A stretch of DNA of 64,000 nucleotides from Candidatus Zhuqueibacterota bacterium (lineage in GTDB: Bacteria > Zhuqueibacterota > Zhuqueibacteria > Residuimicrobiales > Krinioviventaceae): contig JAFGKD010000013.1 in NCBI GenBank assembly GCA_016928775.1, positions 62,001 through 126,000 of the forward strand, read 5' to 3'. Below are positions 1-8,587 of this stretch, piece by piece. Under the pieces are notes generated by a model that saw nothing but the letters and a program-made list of their open reading frames with translations, was not told the DNA's origin and did no database searches. Numbering within the stretch: the first letter of the stretch is position 1; each line of letters opens with the position of its first letter. The translations under genes were made by a program, and so were the position numbers.

Positions 1-1014
1 AGCCCGCATGGGTTCCTGGTGGGTCGTTTCCGTATCAAAAGCACATTTTTTCGCAGCAGTCAATTTCTCGATCATCTCATGCAATTCCGTCTCCGTTTGA
101 ATGAGATGATACTCTCGTTTCATTTCCGGTTGTTCAGGGGCAAAACGATCCGCTAACGACCGGAATTGCATCCGCTGAAAAAATGTAAAAGCGGCTTCCC
201 TGTCGACATCGCCGATTTTCAGCTCGGCGGGTGGAAGGTCGACCGGGACGTCGCACTGGATGGCCGTGAGTTTTTTTGACATTTCGGCTGATTCCGGGCT
301 TTTTTCCAGGGCGGTACGCGCACGCTTGTCTGAGATGTTTTCAATATTGCCCAGCACCGCTTCTATCGAGCCATATTCCTGCAGCAGTTTTAATGCGGAC
401 TTGGGTCCAATGCCGGGAACGCCCGGGATATTGTCTGAAGAATCTCCCATGAGGGCGAGGTAATCGATGATTTTGCTCGGTGGTAATCCAGTCTTCTCCT
501 CGACGGCCTGTGCATCCAGCCATTCCGGATCTTGCCCGCCCCCTTTTGGATTGAGCATTTTCACGTGTTCGTTGACGAGTTGCATCATGTCCTTGTCGCC
601 CGAGACGATGATGGTCTCGATATTTTGCTCGCTCGCCAGACGAGCATAGGTGCCGATGATATCATCTGCTTCAAAGCCCGGCTTTTCAACCACCGGTATT
701 TTTAAAACATCCAGCATTTCTCGCAGACGGGGCAATTGATCGATCATATCGTGCGGCATCTCTGCTCGCTGCGCTTTGTACTCGGCGTATAACTTGTGTC
801 GAAACGTTGGTTCGGGCGTATCAAAAACCACGGCAAAATAGTCGGGATTTTCATTATCCAGAATATTGAGCAAGGTATTGGTGAAGCCATATACCGCGCT
901 GACATTTTCGCCTTTTGAGTTGATGAGCGGATTGCGCGCGAACGCAAAATAAACGCGATAGGCTAACGCCATGCCGTCGATAAGAAAAAATCTGGGTTGA
1001 GTAGAGTGCTGCAT
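1..1014 (-). CDS. polA: DNA polymerase I, N-terminal part (cut by window edge)
   Basis: This is the first 338 codons of DNA polymerase I, which removes RNA primers and fills gaps in replication and repair. Residues about 8-290 form the 5'-3' exonuclease: the EADDIIGTYA metal-site motif near 115-124, VSGDKDMMQLV near 137-147, and the helix-hairpin-helix GDSSDNIPGVPGIGPKSA near 190-207. After a linker, the 3'-5' exonuclease domain begins; its ExoI motif FDTET (Asp327, Glu329) is intact, so proofreading is probably active. The polymerase domain lies outside the window. The ATG at 1014 gives the canonical N-terminus (FFLIDGMALAYR); I see no strong Shine-Dalgarno sequence before it. The family call is secure. 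Confidence 0.96.
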   Translation of the reverse strand, partial: MQHSTQPRFFLIDGMALAYRVYFAFARNPLINSKGENVSAVYGFTNTLLNILDNENPDYFAVVFDTPEPTFRHKLYAEYKAQRAEMPHDMIDQLPRLREMLDVLKIPVVEKPGFEADDIIGTYARLASEQNIETIIVSGDKDMMQLVNEHVKMLNPKGGGQDPEWLDAQAVEEKTGLPPSKIIDYLALMGDSSDNIPGVPGIGPKSALKLLQEYGSIEAVLGNIENISDKRARTALEKSPESAEMSKKLTAIQCDVPVDLPPAELKIGDVDREAAFTFFQRMQFRSLADRFAPEQPEMKREYHLIQTETELHEMIEKLTAAKKCAFDTETTHQEPMRA

Positions 1015-1048
1015 GCGAATAGTACTTTACTTTTGCTTATTTTGATTT

Positions 1049-1077
1049 AATGTAGTATAAAATAGGATGTTATGCAA
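1049..1077 (-). promoter_or_regulatory. Possible sigma-70-type promoter of polA
   Basis: Read on the minus strand, TTGCAT (1072-1077) and TACATT (1049-1054) are separated by 17 bases and end 34 bases before the polA start. Both hexamers are only partial matches and a second TATACT overlaps, so this is tentative. The rest of the 345-base gap 1015-1359 shows no gene; its last notable element is the GAGGAG ribosome binding site at about 1347 for the next gene. Confidence 0.25.
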
Positions 1078-1359
1078 GAAAAAGTCCATTGTTATCATGA
1101 TTTCTGCGAATAGTTTTCACGCTAATCCTAACTTTTGTTTGTATTCTGAAACAAACACACAGAGGCGGGTGGTTGATGTGTGGAAAAGTGTGTGTGGCAG
1201 CGGATGTTAGGCAAAGCGATAGAGTCGGCCCGGGAAAGCACCACTCAACATTGAACAGCATAATAAATTCTCCTTCTGTGTTAAAATAGGCTTGTCACAA
1301 ACTGCAAGCCAAAATCTAAAGCAAATGTTGAATTGTGAAACAAGCTGAGGAGAAAAATC

Positions 1360-1641
1360 ATGGGACTTTACTGGAAATCGATCATCGTCAAAGTGACAGG
1401 TTGCGATTATGCTACAGCCGGAGAAATTGAAAAATTAATTGATACATTATGTCCAGGCTGTTCGGAAATACAGCTCATTCGAGAAGCCCCCATTGCATTC
1501 AGGGCATTGAGGAAGCTTGATGAAATGAGTATGGATCGATTCAAAAAGCCTTACGATCGTTTGACGGCTGACGAATTTTGCGATTTTTACCATATGTCTC
1601 AAGAGCAGATGCCAAGAAATCTCGTAAAATTTGCTGCATGA
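1360..1641 (+). CDS. Small hypothetical protein, 93 aa
   Basis: I do not recognise this protein. It has a good ribosome binding site (GAGGAG about 8 bases before the ATG), which supports real translation. The sequence is soluble-looking, with no signal peptide or membrane segment. Two cysteines sit in a short TLCPGCSE stretch near residues 29-36 and a third near 70 (EFCDFYHM); two of them form a CxxC pair that could be redox or metal related. It stands alone between polA (divergent) and leuD (convergent). It could be a lineage-specific regulator or adaptor; no function can be assigned. Confidence 0.6.
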   Translation: MGLYWKSIIVKVTGCDYATAGEIEKLIDTLCPGCSEIQLIREAPIAFRALRKLDEMSMDRFKKPYDRLTADEFCDFYHMSQEQMPRNLVKFAA

Positions 1642-1710
1642 ACAAGTGTATGTGCAGCATTGTGTTTTTTTAGCAAATCTTCTAAATCAGAAAGCAACCG
1701 GAACACCGAG

Positions 1711-1755
1711 TACCACCGGGATGATGCACAAGTTTACCTTTTTATCTCGGTGGTA
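1711..1755. terminator. Hairpin between convergent genes
   Basis: Arms 1711-1721 (TACCACCGGGA) and 1745-1755 (TCTCGGTGGTA) pair over 11 bp with one G-U wobble and a 23-base loop. It lies between the ends of the 93-aa gene and leuD, where a shared terminator would be expected. No T-tract follows on either strand, so it may act through a factor or only as a structured 3' end. Confidence 0.35.
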
Positions 1756-1783
1756 ATCGGCGAGCTCTGGTTTAAATGTTTAA

Positions 1784-2401
1784 TTATTTTTTGGCCACGA
1801 TCGTATTTACGCGTGCCGGATGCGACTTTTCATAGTCGGCTACTGCTCCGTTGTATTTCTGCAAATATCCGAGCTGATTTATCCCCTCAAGCAAACATGT
1901 TTTACTAAAATCGTCTATTGGGAATTTTATTTTTGTACCATTTGGCAAAGTGACTCTTTGAGCGGCCAGGTCAATGTAAAGTTCGGCATTACTATCCTGT
2001 TCATCGAGATCAAAAAGATAGTTCAGCGTTTCAGCATCAACTATAACGGGCAGCAGACTGTTTTTCAGGGCGTTGTTGCGAAAAATATCCGCAAAACTGG
2101 TGCTGATGATGGCGCGAAAGCCGAATGCGGTGAGGGCCCACGGGGCGTGCTCCCGGCTCGATCCGCAGCCAAAATTGTCACCCGCGACGAGAATGCGCAC
2201 GCCTTTCGCTTCCGGTTTGTTGAGGATAAAATCCGCCCTGGGTGATCCATCTTCGTTATACCGCCAGTCGTTGAACAAATTATCGCCCAGCCCTTGTTTA
2301 TCCGTCACTTTGAGAAATCGCGCCGGAATGATCTGATCAGTATCTATATCATTCATTCGAATTGTTATATATTTACTTTTTAAGGTTGTGAACGGCTTCA
2401 T
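1784..2401 (-). CDS. leuD: 3-isopropylmalate dehydratase small subunit
   Basis: LeuD is the small (swivel) subunit of isopropylmalate isomerase, which converts 2- to 3-isopropylmalate in leucine synthesis together with LeuC. The diagnostic motifs NDIDTDQIIPARFL and VAGDNFGCGSSREHAPWAL are present, and the length (205 aa) is normal. I place the start at the ATG at 2401 because AGGAG lies about 6 bases upstream and the protein then begins MKPFTTLKSKYI, as expected. The frame is open further back to a TTG at 2458 that overlaps the leuC stop, but that adds 19 non-family residues. It follows leuC by 53 bases and is surely co-transcribed with it. Confidence 0.95.
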   Translation of the reverse strand: MKPFTTLKSKYITIRMNDIDTDQIIPARFLKVTDKQGLGDNLFNDWRYNEDGSPRADFILNKPEAKGVRILVAGDNFGCGSSREHAPWALTAFGFRAIISTSFADIFRNNALKNSLLPVIVDAETLNYLFDLDEQDSNAELYIDLAAQRVTLPNGTKIKFPIDDFSKTCLLEGINQLGYLQKYNGAVADYEKSHPARVNTIVAKK

Positions 2402-2454
2402 TTTGGACTCCTGGTTTTTGCCAAAGGATTTATCGATCTGATTGACGATTACTT

Positions 2455-3861
2455 TCAAAGCATTGTGCGCACATCCGTCACCTTTCCCGTCACCGCCGCC
2501 GCAGCCGCCGTATAAGGGCTTGCCAAAAACGTGCGTCCACCTTTTCCTTGTCGACCTTCAAAGTTACGATTGCTGGTTGAGACAGCATATTCTCCGGCTC
2601 TGATCTCGTCGCCGTTCATGGCAATGCACATCGAGCAACCCGGTTCACGCCATTCGGCACCGGCCTGCCGAAAAATATCGTCCAGGCCTTCGGCTTCGGC
2701 TTGTCGCTTCACTAAAAGCGATCCGGGTACAATCAGGGTTCGTACAGCATCCGCAACTTTGCGGCCTTTGAAAATTTCCGCAGCGGCGCGCAAGTCACCG
2801 AGTCGCCCGTTCGTGCAACTGCCGATAAAAACAACGTCAATCGGCTGGCCGACCAAAGGTTTACCTGGCGACAATCCCATATAATCGAGCGCCTTGCGCA
2901 TCGCTTTTTGTTGATTGATATCCGTCAAGGATTGCGGGTCTGGAATCAGACCGTCAATCGGAATCCCCTGCGCTGGCGTAGTGCCAAATGTGATCATCGG
3001 CTTGATCTCGTCGGCGTTTAACGAGACCTTTTTATCGTAGGTCGCACCATCATCTGTCGGCAATTTTTGCCAGGATTTCACGGCCGCGTCCCACTCCGCT
3101 CCTTTTGGTGCAAAAGGACGACCATCGAGGTATTCGTAGGTCACAGCATCCGGCGCCATCAAGCCGGCGCGAGCCCCGCACTCGATGCTCATGTTGCTGA
3201 TGGTCATGCGCCCTTCCATGGAAAGTGCCCGAATCGTCGAACCGGTGTATTCAATGACATGTCCGGTGCCGCCGCCAACGCCAATTTTCGCGATCAACGC
3301 GAGAATGACGTCTTTTGCGGTCACACCGCGACTGAGCACGCCGTTGATGTCAACCTGCATGGTTTTTGGCTTGCGCTGCAAAAGCGTTTGTGTGGCCAAC
3401 ACATGTTCCACTTCGCTCGTACCGATACCAAACGCCAATGCACCAAACGCCCCATGCGTCGCTGTGTGACTGTCGCCGCAGACAATGGTCATACCGGGCT
3501 GTGTCAAGCCCATCTCCGGACCAATGACATGCACCACGCCGCGATTTTCACTTGTCCAGCTGTAAAGCGGGATGCCAAATTCACGGCAATTTTGCTCCAA
3601 CTGCTGCAGTTGCGCCAGGGCAATTTTATCCTGAATCGGAATCGATGGATCGGTAGTGGGAATCGAGTGATCCATCGTCGCGACCGTTTGTGATGGAGAG
3701 CGAACGGGCAATCCTTTCTCGCGCAATCCGGCAAAGGCTTGCGGCGATGTCACTTCATGTACCAACTGCAGATCGATGTAAAGCACTGCCGGTGAATTGG
3801 GTTCCTGGATGACCACGTGATTGTCCCAGATTTTTTCAAAGAGTGTTTTTGGTGTGGACAT
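2455..3861 (-). CDS. leuC: 3-isopropylmalate dehydratase large subunit
   Basis: LeuC is the [4Fe-4S] aconitase-like catalytic subunit of isopropylmalate isomerase. It starts with the family signature [12 protein letters not shown] and carries [22 protein letters not shown]. The three cluster cysteines are visible in GSCTNGR and in CSMC further on. Its 468 aa is the standard length. The ATG at 3861 has GAGG 6 bases upstream. It lies between ilvD (144 bases upstream, same strand) and leuD (downstream), making a compact branched-chain amino acid operon. The gap before it shows no ORF. Confidence 0.97.
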   Translation of the reverse strand: MSTPKTLFEKIWDNHVVIQEPNSPAVLYIDLQLVHEVTSPQAFAGLREKGLPVRSPSQTVATMDHSIPTTDPSIPIQDKIALAQLQQLEQNCREFGIPLYSWTSENRGVVHVIGPEMGLTQPGMTIVCGDSHTATHGAFGALAFGIGTSEVEHVLATQTLLQRKPKTMQVDINGVLSRGVTAKDVILALIAKIGVGGGTGHVIEYTGSTIRALSMEGRMTISNMSIECGARAGLMAPDAVTYEYLDGRPFAPKGAEWDAAVKSWQKLPTDDGATYDKKVSLNADEIKPMITFGTTPAQGIPIDGLIPDPQSLTDINQQKAMRKALDYMGLSPGKPLVGQPIDVVFIGSCTNGRLGDLRAAAEIFKGRKVADAVRTLIVPGSLLVKRQAEAEGLDDIFRQAGAEWREPGCSMCIAMNGDEIRAGEYAVSTSNRNFEGRQGKGGRTFLASPYTAAAAAVTGKVTDVRTML

Positions 3862-4005
3862 TCTGTGCCTCGTTAATTTTTACATGAAAAGCTGCTGTCG
3901 TCGAATTAGATATCGAATTTTCGCGGATTCAATCTGCTGAGGTTTTGCTCGCTGAGCGTGGCACCGCTCGGCGCCGGACATGCGTCTTTTGTCGTTGCTC
4001 ATCGC

Positions 4006-5673
4006 TCACTCCAGTATTGCCCCGGTGTTCGCCGAGGTCACATGCTGTATATAGCGTGCAAGCCAGCCTTTTTTGATCTTTGGCGTAAAAGGAGGCAGTT
4101 TGCTGAGTCGGGCCTGAATGTGCTCATCTGTCAAGTCAACATTGAGGGTGCGCTCGTGCAGATTAATACGAATGATATCGCCATCCTTGAGTGCCGCGAT
4201 GGGGCCGCCGGCGGCTGCTTCAGGACTGACATGGCCGATACAGGCTCCGCGGGTGCCGCCGGAAAAGCGGCCGTCGGTGATGAGCGCCACCGAACTGCCG
4301 AGACCACGTCCCATCACGGCGCTGGTTGGCGATAACATCTCCGGCATGCCGGGGCCACCTTTTGGACCCTCATATCTGATCACAATACAATCTCCTGCAC
4401 GAATTTTGCCCGCATAGATCGCATCAATAGCGTCCCGTTCATTTTCGAAAATCCGCGCCGGACCGCGAAAATCCCACATATCCGGATGCACCGCACCGGT
4501 TTTGATGACACCGCCATCCGGCGCCAGATTTCCGAATAACACAGACAATCCACCTTTGGCTGAGTATGGATTTTCCAGGGGACGGATAACGCTCTCGTCC
4601 CGAATATGAGACGATTCAATGTTTTCACCCAGGGTTTTGCCGGTGACGGTCGGACGATCGAGGCTCAGAACACCCGGCTTTTTTGACAGTTCCTTCAATA
4701 TGGCCGAGATGCCGCCGGCACGATCGACATCCTCAATGTGGACATCAGGAGTTGCGGGCGAGACCTTGCAGAGGTATGGCACCGTGTCGGCCAGATCGTT
4801 CAAATCTGCAAGAGATAAATCAATGCCCGCTTCATGGGCAATGGCAAATGTATGCAAAATCGTGTTGGTGGAGCCGCCCATGGCAAGATCGAGAGCAAAA
4901 GCGTTACGAAACGATTCGGCGTTCAAAAGATCGGACGGTTTGCTATCCTTGGCCACCAAATCGAGAATCCGTTCGCCGATCTGAGCGATAAGCTCGTCGC
5001 GCTGGGGGTTCACAGCGAGAATAGTGCCGTTGCCCGGCAATGCCATACCAAGCGCTTCGCAAAGACAGTTCATGCTGTTGGCGGTGAACATACCCGAACA
5101 ACTGCCACACGTCGGGCAACCGGCCATTTCCAGTTCAAGCAGCTCTGCCTCAGTGATGGCACCGGTTTTTATTTTGCCCACGCCTTCAAAAACAGAAATC
5201 AGGTCCACTTTTTCTCCTTTTGACGTGCGTCCCGAGGCCATAGGACCACCGGAGATAAAGATCGTCGGGATGTCAAGACGAAGCGCTGCCATAAGCATAC
5301 CGGGCACGATTTTATCGCAGTTGGGAATACAAACCAGGCCATCGAGTTGATGCGCCGCAACCACTGTCTCAACCGAATCAGCGATGAGCTCGCGTGATGG
5401 CAGACTGTAACGCATGCCGATGTGGCCCATGGCAATACCGTCGTCTACCCCGATGGTGTTGAACTCAAATGGCACACCACCGGCAGCGCGCACTGCTTCC
5501 TTTACTTTACGGCCAAACTCTTGTAAATGCACATGGCCGGGAATAAGGTCAATATACGAATTGGCGATGCCAATAAACGGCTTGGCAAAATCCTCATCTT
5601 TCAAGCCAGTGGCGCGCAACAAGCTGCGATGCGGCGCTCGTTCAACTCCCTTTTTGATACTATCTGATCTCAT
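4006..5673 (-). CDS. ilvD: Dihydroxy-acid dehydratase
   Basis: IlvD dehydrates 2,3-dihydroxy acids to 2-oxo acids, the third step of valine and isoleucine synthesis and the source of the leucine precursor. Cluster-ligand regions CIPNCDK and [16 protein letters not shown] are present, as is the C-terminal GRFSGGTRG active-site motif. The length of 555 aa is typical. The ATG at 5673 is preceded by GAGGG with 8-base spacing. It is the first gene of the ilvD-leuC-leuD operon. The other ilv genes (ilvBN, ilvC) and leuA/leuB are not in this window. Confidence 0.97.
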   Translation of the reverse strand: MRSDSIKKGVERAPHRSLLRATGLKDEDFAKPFIGIANSYIDLIPGHVHLQEFGRKVKEAVRAAGGVPFEFNTIGVDDGIAMGHIGMRYSLPSRELIADSVETVVAAHQLDGLVCIPNCDKIVPGMLMAALRLDIPTIFISGGPMASGRTSKGEKVDLISVFEGVGKIKTGAITEAELLELEMAGCPTCGSCSGMFTANSMNCLCEALGMALPGNGTILAVNPQRDELIAQIGERILDLVAKDSKPSDLLNAESFRNAFALDLAMGGSTNTILHTFAIAHEAGIDLSLADLNDLADTVPYLCKVSPATPDVHIEDVDRAGGISAILKELSKKPGVLSLDRPTVTGKTLGENIESSHIRDESVIRPLENPYSAKGGLSVLFGNLAPDGGVIKTGAVHPDMWDFRGPARIFENERDAIDAIYAGKIRAGDCIVIRYEGPKGGPGMPEMLSPTSAVMGRGLGSSVALITDGRFSGGTRGACIGHVSPEAAAGGPIAALKDGDIIRINLHERTLNVDLTDEHIQARLSKLPPFTPKIKKGWLARYIQHVTSANTGAILE

Positions 5674-5788
5674 CTTATGACCCTCTCTTTGTTTTTAAAT
5701 TCCACACAGCACTCATTATTAAAAGAACTCCTTCAGATCCTTTACCTCAATCTGATAAAAACGGTTGAAATTGTGAGGTGCCGGAGTG

Positions 5789-5938
5789 TTAGCTGATCAG
5801 AGCGAATAGTACGCCGAGTGAAGAGTGACTGGACAGTCGAATAATCGATAGGACAGGATGAAGGGCCGCAAGAATCCCCACGTTCTTGTCTGCAATGAGG
5901 TTGTAAGGCGGTCTTTTCATCCCGGAACACACTTTCAT
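5789..5938 (-). promoter_or_regulatory. Possible BCAA leader ORF upstream of ilvD
   Basis: In the 385-base gap between ilvD and apbE, a 49-codon minus-strand frame ends about 115 bases before ilvD. About 17 of its 49 codons are Leu, Ile or Val, concentrated in the second half (for example VLSIIRL and LGVLFALI). This is what an attenuator peptide of a branched-chain operon would look like. Against it, I find no clear ribosome binding site before either ATG (5938 or 5920) and no convincing terminator hairpin with a T-tract after it. Treat as a hypothesis; otherwise the gap holds only the divergent promoters. Confidence 0.2.
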
Positions 5939-6004
5939 TTATAACAAATCTTGATCGGAAATATAAAAATTTTCAAGCAAAATACAATAGAAAATATTCC
6001 ATCG

Positions 6005-6033
6005 TTGTATCTATCAGGCATTTGCCCTATATT
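6005..6033 (+). promoter_or_regulatory. Candidate sigma-70-type promoter for apbE
   Basis: TTGTAT (6005-6010) and TATATT (6028-6033) are spaced by exactly 17 bases, ending 26 bases before the apbE start codon. Spacing and the -10 hexamer fit a housekeeping promoter; the -35 is a partial match. It would drive apbE and the two exported genes behind it. Confidence 0.4.
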
Positions 6034-6058
6034 GAAAATGTGCAATTGAAAGCCAAAG

Positions 6059-6991
6059 ATGATACAAAAACCTATACACAGCTTCACCCATGGCGCTATG
6101 GGTACTATTTTTGAAATCAAGATAAGCCACGACGATTTCAAATATGCCAGAGCCGCCTCTATTGAAGCATTCCGGCTGCTCGATCAACTCGAACAATATC
6201 TCAGCCACTATATCGCCAACAGCGACATATCGCGTATTAGCAACCTGCCAATTGGTGGCAGTACGCAAATCAGCTACGTAACTTTTGAATGTCTCTTGCA
6301 GTGCATCGAACTTTATAGTCTGTCAAAAGGTGTTTTTGATGTGACCATCGGTGCCTTGTATCACTGCTGGTTGAATGATGACAAATCGCTCAAGTCACCG
6401 AGCCAGAAGGACATAAAGATCGCCAAAAGCCGCGTCGGCTTGTATCACCTCACTTTTGACGAGACCTCTTTTCGCGTCGGCATGAACGGTGGTCCGGTTC
6501 AGCTTGATCTTGGTGGGTTTGGCAAGGGCTATGCACTGGATAAAATGGCGGAATTGTTCGCGGAATGGGATATTGACGCTTATGTCCTCAACGGTGGTCA
6601 AAGTTCAATGCTATTCGGCCAGCCACCCCAGGGTGAGCTTGGCTGGCCAATCACGATAAGCGATCCGTTTGAGGACTATCGTGTTTTAAAAGAACTGATG
6701 CTCAAGAATATCGCCATCGGGAGTTCCGGCCTGATCAAGGGACGCCATATCATCGATCCTCGTACCGCTACGCCAACGGAGAATACGCGAGCTACCTGGG
6801 CTTTCGCCCCTTCTGCTGCTTTTGCCGACGGACTTTCGACCACATTTATGATATTGTCGCTCGAAGAGATAACCGAAATTTGTAAAGAGTTTCCGGAATT
6901 CAGCGCAATTTTATTGTCAAAAAGTTCGGAACCTTTGGCAGATCGTTTGGTCTCAATAGGGAGCGAACAAACGATGACTATGTTGAAATAA
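6059..6991 (+). CDS. apbE: FAD:protein FMN transferase (ApbE family)
   Basis: ApbE enzymes attach FMN covalently to a threonine of target flavoproteins such as NqrB, NqrC or RnfG subunits. Family hallmarks are present: HGAMGTIFEI at the N-terminus, QLDLGGFGKGYALD near residues 150-163, NGGQSS, then GRHIIDPRT and FADGLSTTFMIL, which contain the expected C-terminal metal-site Asp and Thr. At 310 aa it is complete. Classical ApbE is a periplasmic lipoprotein, but this one starts directly at the domain with no signal peptide or lipobox, so it may act in the cytoplasm. No obvious flavinylation target sits beside it. The next gene starts 18 bases downstream. Confidence 0.9.
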   Translation: MIQKPIHSFTHGAMGTIFEIKISHDDFKYARAASIEAFRLLDQLEQYLSHYIANSDISRISNLPIGGSTQISYVTFECLLQCIELYSLSKGVFDVTIGALYHCWLNDDKSLKSPSQKDIKIAKSRVGLYHLTFDETSFRVGMNGGPVQLDLGGFGKGYALDKMAELFAEWDIDAYVLNGGQSSMLFGQPPQGELGWPITISDPFEDYRVLKELMLKNIAIGSSGLIKGRHIIDPRTATPTENTRATWAFAPSAAFADGLSTTFMILSLEEITEICKEFPEFSAILLSKSSEPLADRLVSIGSEQTMTMLK

Positions 6992-7008
6992 TATGTCACC
7001 ATTTTCTT

Positions 7009-8070
7009 ATGAGAGTATGGCTTGTGACAAAAAAAATTTTATACAATATTATCTTTTTAGCTCTTTTCGTTTCGACAACCCGGGCCGAACGATTCAAGAA
7101 TTGTATCTCCGGCCAAATCATTGATGCTGAGACCGGTGCGCCTGTTTATTATGTCAATATTTTTTTAGCAAACACCACAATTGGCACCACCAGCAACACC
7201 GAGGGGCGCTATCAGATTAGCAATGTTCCGCCGGGAAATTATACGTTGGTCATCTCTCATATCAGCTACGAAACTGTCACGCAAAAGGTGATGCTGAACA
7301 GTTCGAGTAAATCGATTCTGAATTTTGCGATCTCTCCAACGGTCATTGAGATGAGTCCATTATATATCGATGAAGAACGAGATCGTACATGGCGAAAATA
7401 TTTTAAAATATTTGAAAAAGAATTCCTCGGCTACTCGGATAATGCTCAGGCATGTCAGTTTATCAATCCGGAGGTACTGCATCTCGTACAAGGGGAAAAT
7501 CCGGAGACGTTGTATGGAAAAACAATACAACCCCTTGAGCTTGTCCATGCAAATTTTGGCTATCGTATAAAGCTCATCGTTCGCTCTTTTCGAATTACCG
7601 AGGACAAAATCACTTATACGGTGTTGCCGGTTTTTGAAGAAATGCCATCAGCCTCGGAAGCACAAGCAGCGTTATGGGAAAAAAATCGCGAACAAGCCTT
7701 TTACGGCTCGTTTCGACATTTTTTTAATACATTATTCAGACAGCAATTTCGCCAGGCCGGTTTCTCTGTAGAGCGCGTGCAAGAAGAGAAACGGTTTCGC
7801 GCATCAACCGAACAATATGACTCTCAATCCGCAGAGGGGCGTATCTTTTTGCACACGGATTATGGTTTGATCAAGCGGCTATTTTTTCCTGACTATCTGC
7901 GAATTCGTTATAAAGAGAATTGGGCACAAACCTCGTTCCTGAGACTGCCTTTTGATACCATGGAAGTCGATTTGTCCGGTAACGCCCTGTCTGATTTTCA
8001 AATTATTCGATCCGGTTATTGGGGCGAAAAACGATTTGCGGATGAATTGCCCCTGGATTACCGTCCGTAA
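7009..8070 (+). CDS. Exported protein with carboxypeptidase-like regulatory domain
   Basis: A signal peptide (ILYNIIFLALFVSTTRA) is followed at about residues 33-115 by a carboxypeptidase D regulatory-like beta-sandwich (SGQIIDAETGAPVYYVNIFL, TNTEGRYQISNVPPGNYTL). The remaining 230 residues are unassigned and rich in aromatic and charged residues. In the FCB group such domains head TonB-dependent receptors or DUF5686-like outer membrane proteins. Here no barrel is obvious and the protein is only 353 aa. A GTG at 7024, with GAGAG upstream, is an alternative start that keeps the signal peptide. It lies 18 bases after apbE and is probably co-transcribed. Confidence 0.75.
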   Translation: MRVWLVTKKILYNIIFLALFVSTTRAERFKNCISGQIIDAETGAPVYYVNIFLANTTIGTTSNTEGRYQISNVPPGNYTLVISHISYETVTQKVMLNSSSKSILNFAISPTVIEMSPLYIDEERDRTWRKYFKIFEKEFLGYSDNAQACQFINPEVLHLVQGENPETLYGKTIQPLELVHANFGYRIKLIVRSFRITEDKITYTVLPVFEEMPSASEAQAALWEKNREQAFYGSFRHFFNTLFRQQFRQAGFSVERVQEEKRFRASTEQYDSQSAEGRIFLHTDYGLIKRLFFPDYLRIRYKENWAQTSFLRLPFDTMEVDLSGNALSDFQIIRSGYWGEKRFADELPLDYRP

Positions 8071-8139
8071 TAAAATGAAATGAAATGACTTGACATAGTG
8101 AGACAAAAAATATATTTTCATGAAAACCTGGAGAGAACC

Positions 8140-8586
8140 ATGAAAATTGTTATATTTTTTCTGAGTGTCGGTTTTTTATCGATGCCACTCTCAAGCAAGG
8201 AAGAGGTGAAGCAAAAAGCAGAGCCACGCTTAGAGGTCCCTTCGGACAGTTCCATTGTCCCCTTTGTACCGATATTTCCCGACTCGCTGAACCAGGACAG
8301 CATGAGCGTATTGATCTATCCGGAATTGCGCCCGCACTTTCAGCAAGACATGGGGATCATTCTGGTACCAGATCCGCATTCAATTGAACTCAATCCGGGT
8401 GGCATGATTGAAGTGGATCCAACCGTTGATGTGGGCATGATCTATCCTTACAGAACGCGGCAAAGACTTTTGCTAGAGAAGGAGGGGACAATAAAGATGC
8501 TGCCGAAACGCTACCACTATTATCTGCCGGAGAAACATCGTCATGACATGCCGGAAGAGAAAGAGGAGAAAAAAGAAGAGCAATAA
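8140..8586 (+). CDS. Small exported proline- and charge-rich protein
   Basis: I do not recognise this 148-aa protein. A short signal peptide (MKIVIFFLSVGFLSMPLSS) precedes a Pro/Asp-rich middle section and a highly charged Glu/Lys tail (EEKEEKKEEQ at the end). I chose the ATG at 8140 because GGAGAG sits just upstream; the open frame extends back to a GTG at 8098 without such a site. It is the last gene of the apbE group, about 70 bases after its neighbour, and its stop is 1 base from the stop of the convergent CotH gene. A periplasmic or surface role is inferred from the signal only. Confidence 0.55.
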   Translation: MKIVIFFLSVGFLSMPLSSKEEVKQKAEPRLEVPSDSSIVPFVPIFPDSLNQDSMSVLIYPELRPHFQQDMGIILVPDPHSIELNPGGMIEVDPTVDVGMIYPYRTRQRLLLEKEGTIKMLPKRYHYYLPEKHRHDMPEEKEEKKEEQ

Positions 8587-8587
8587 A

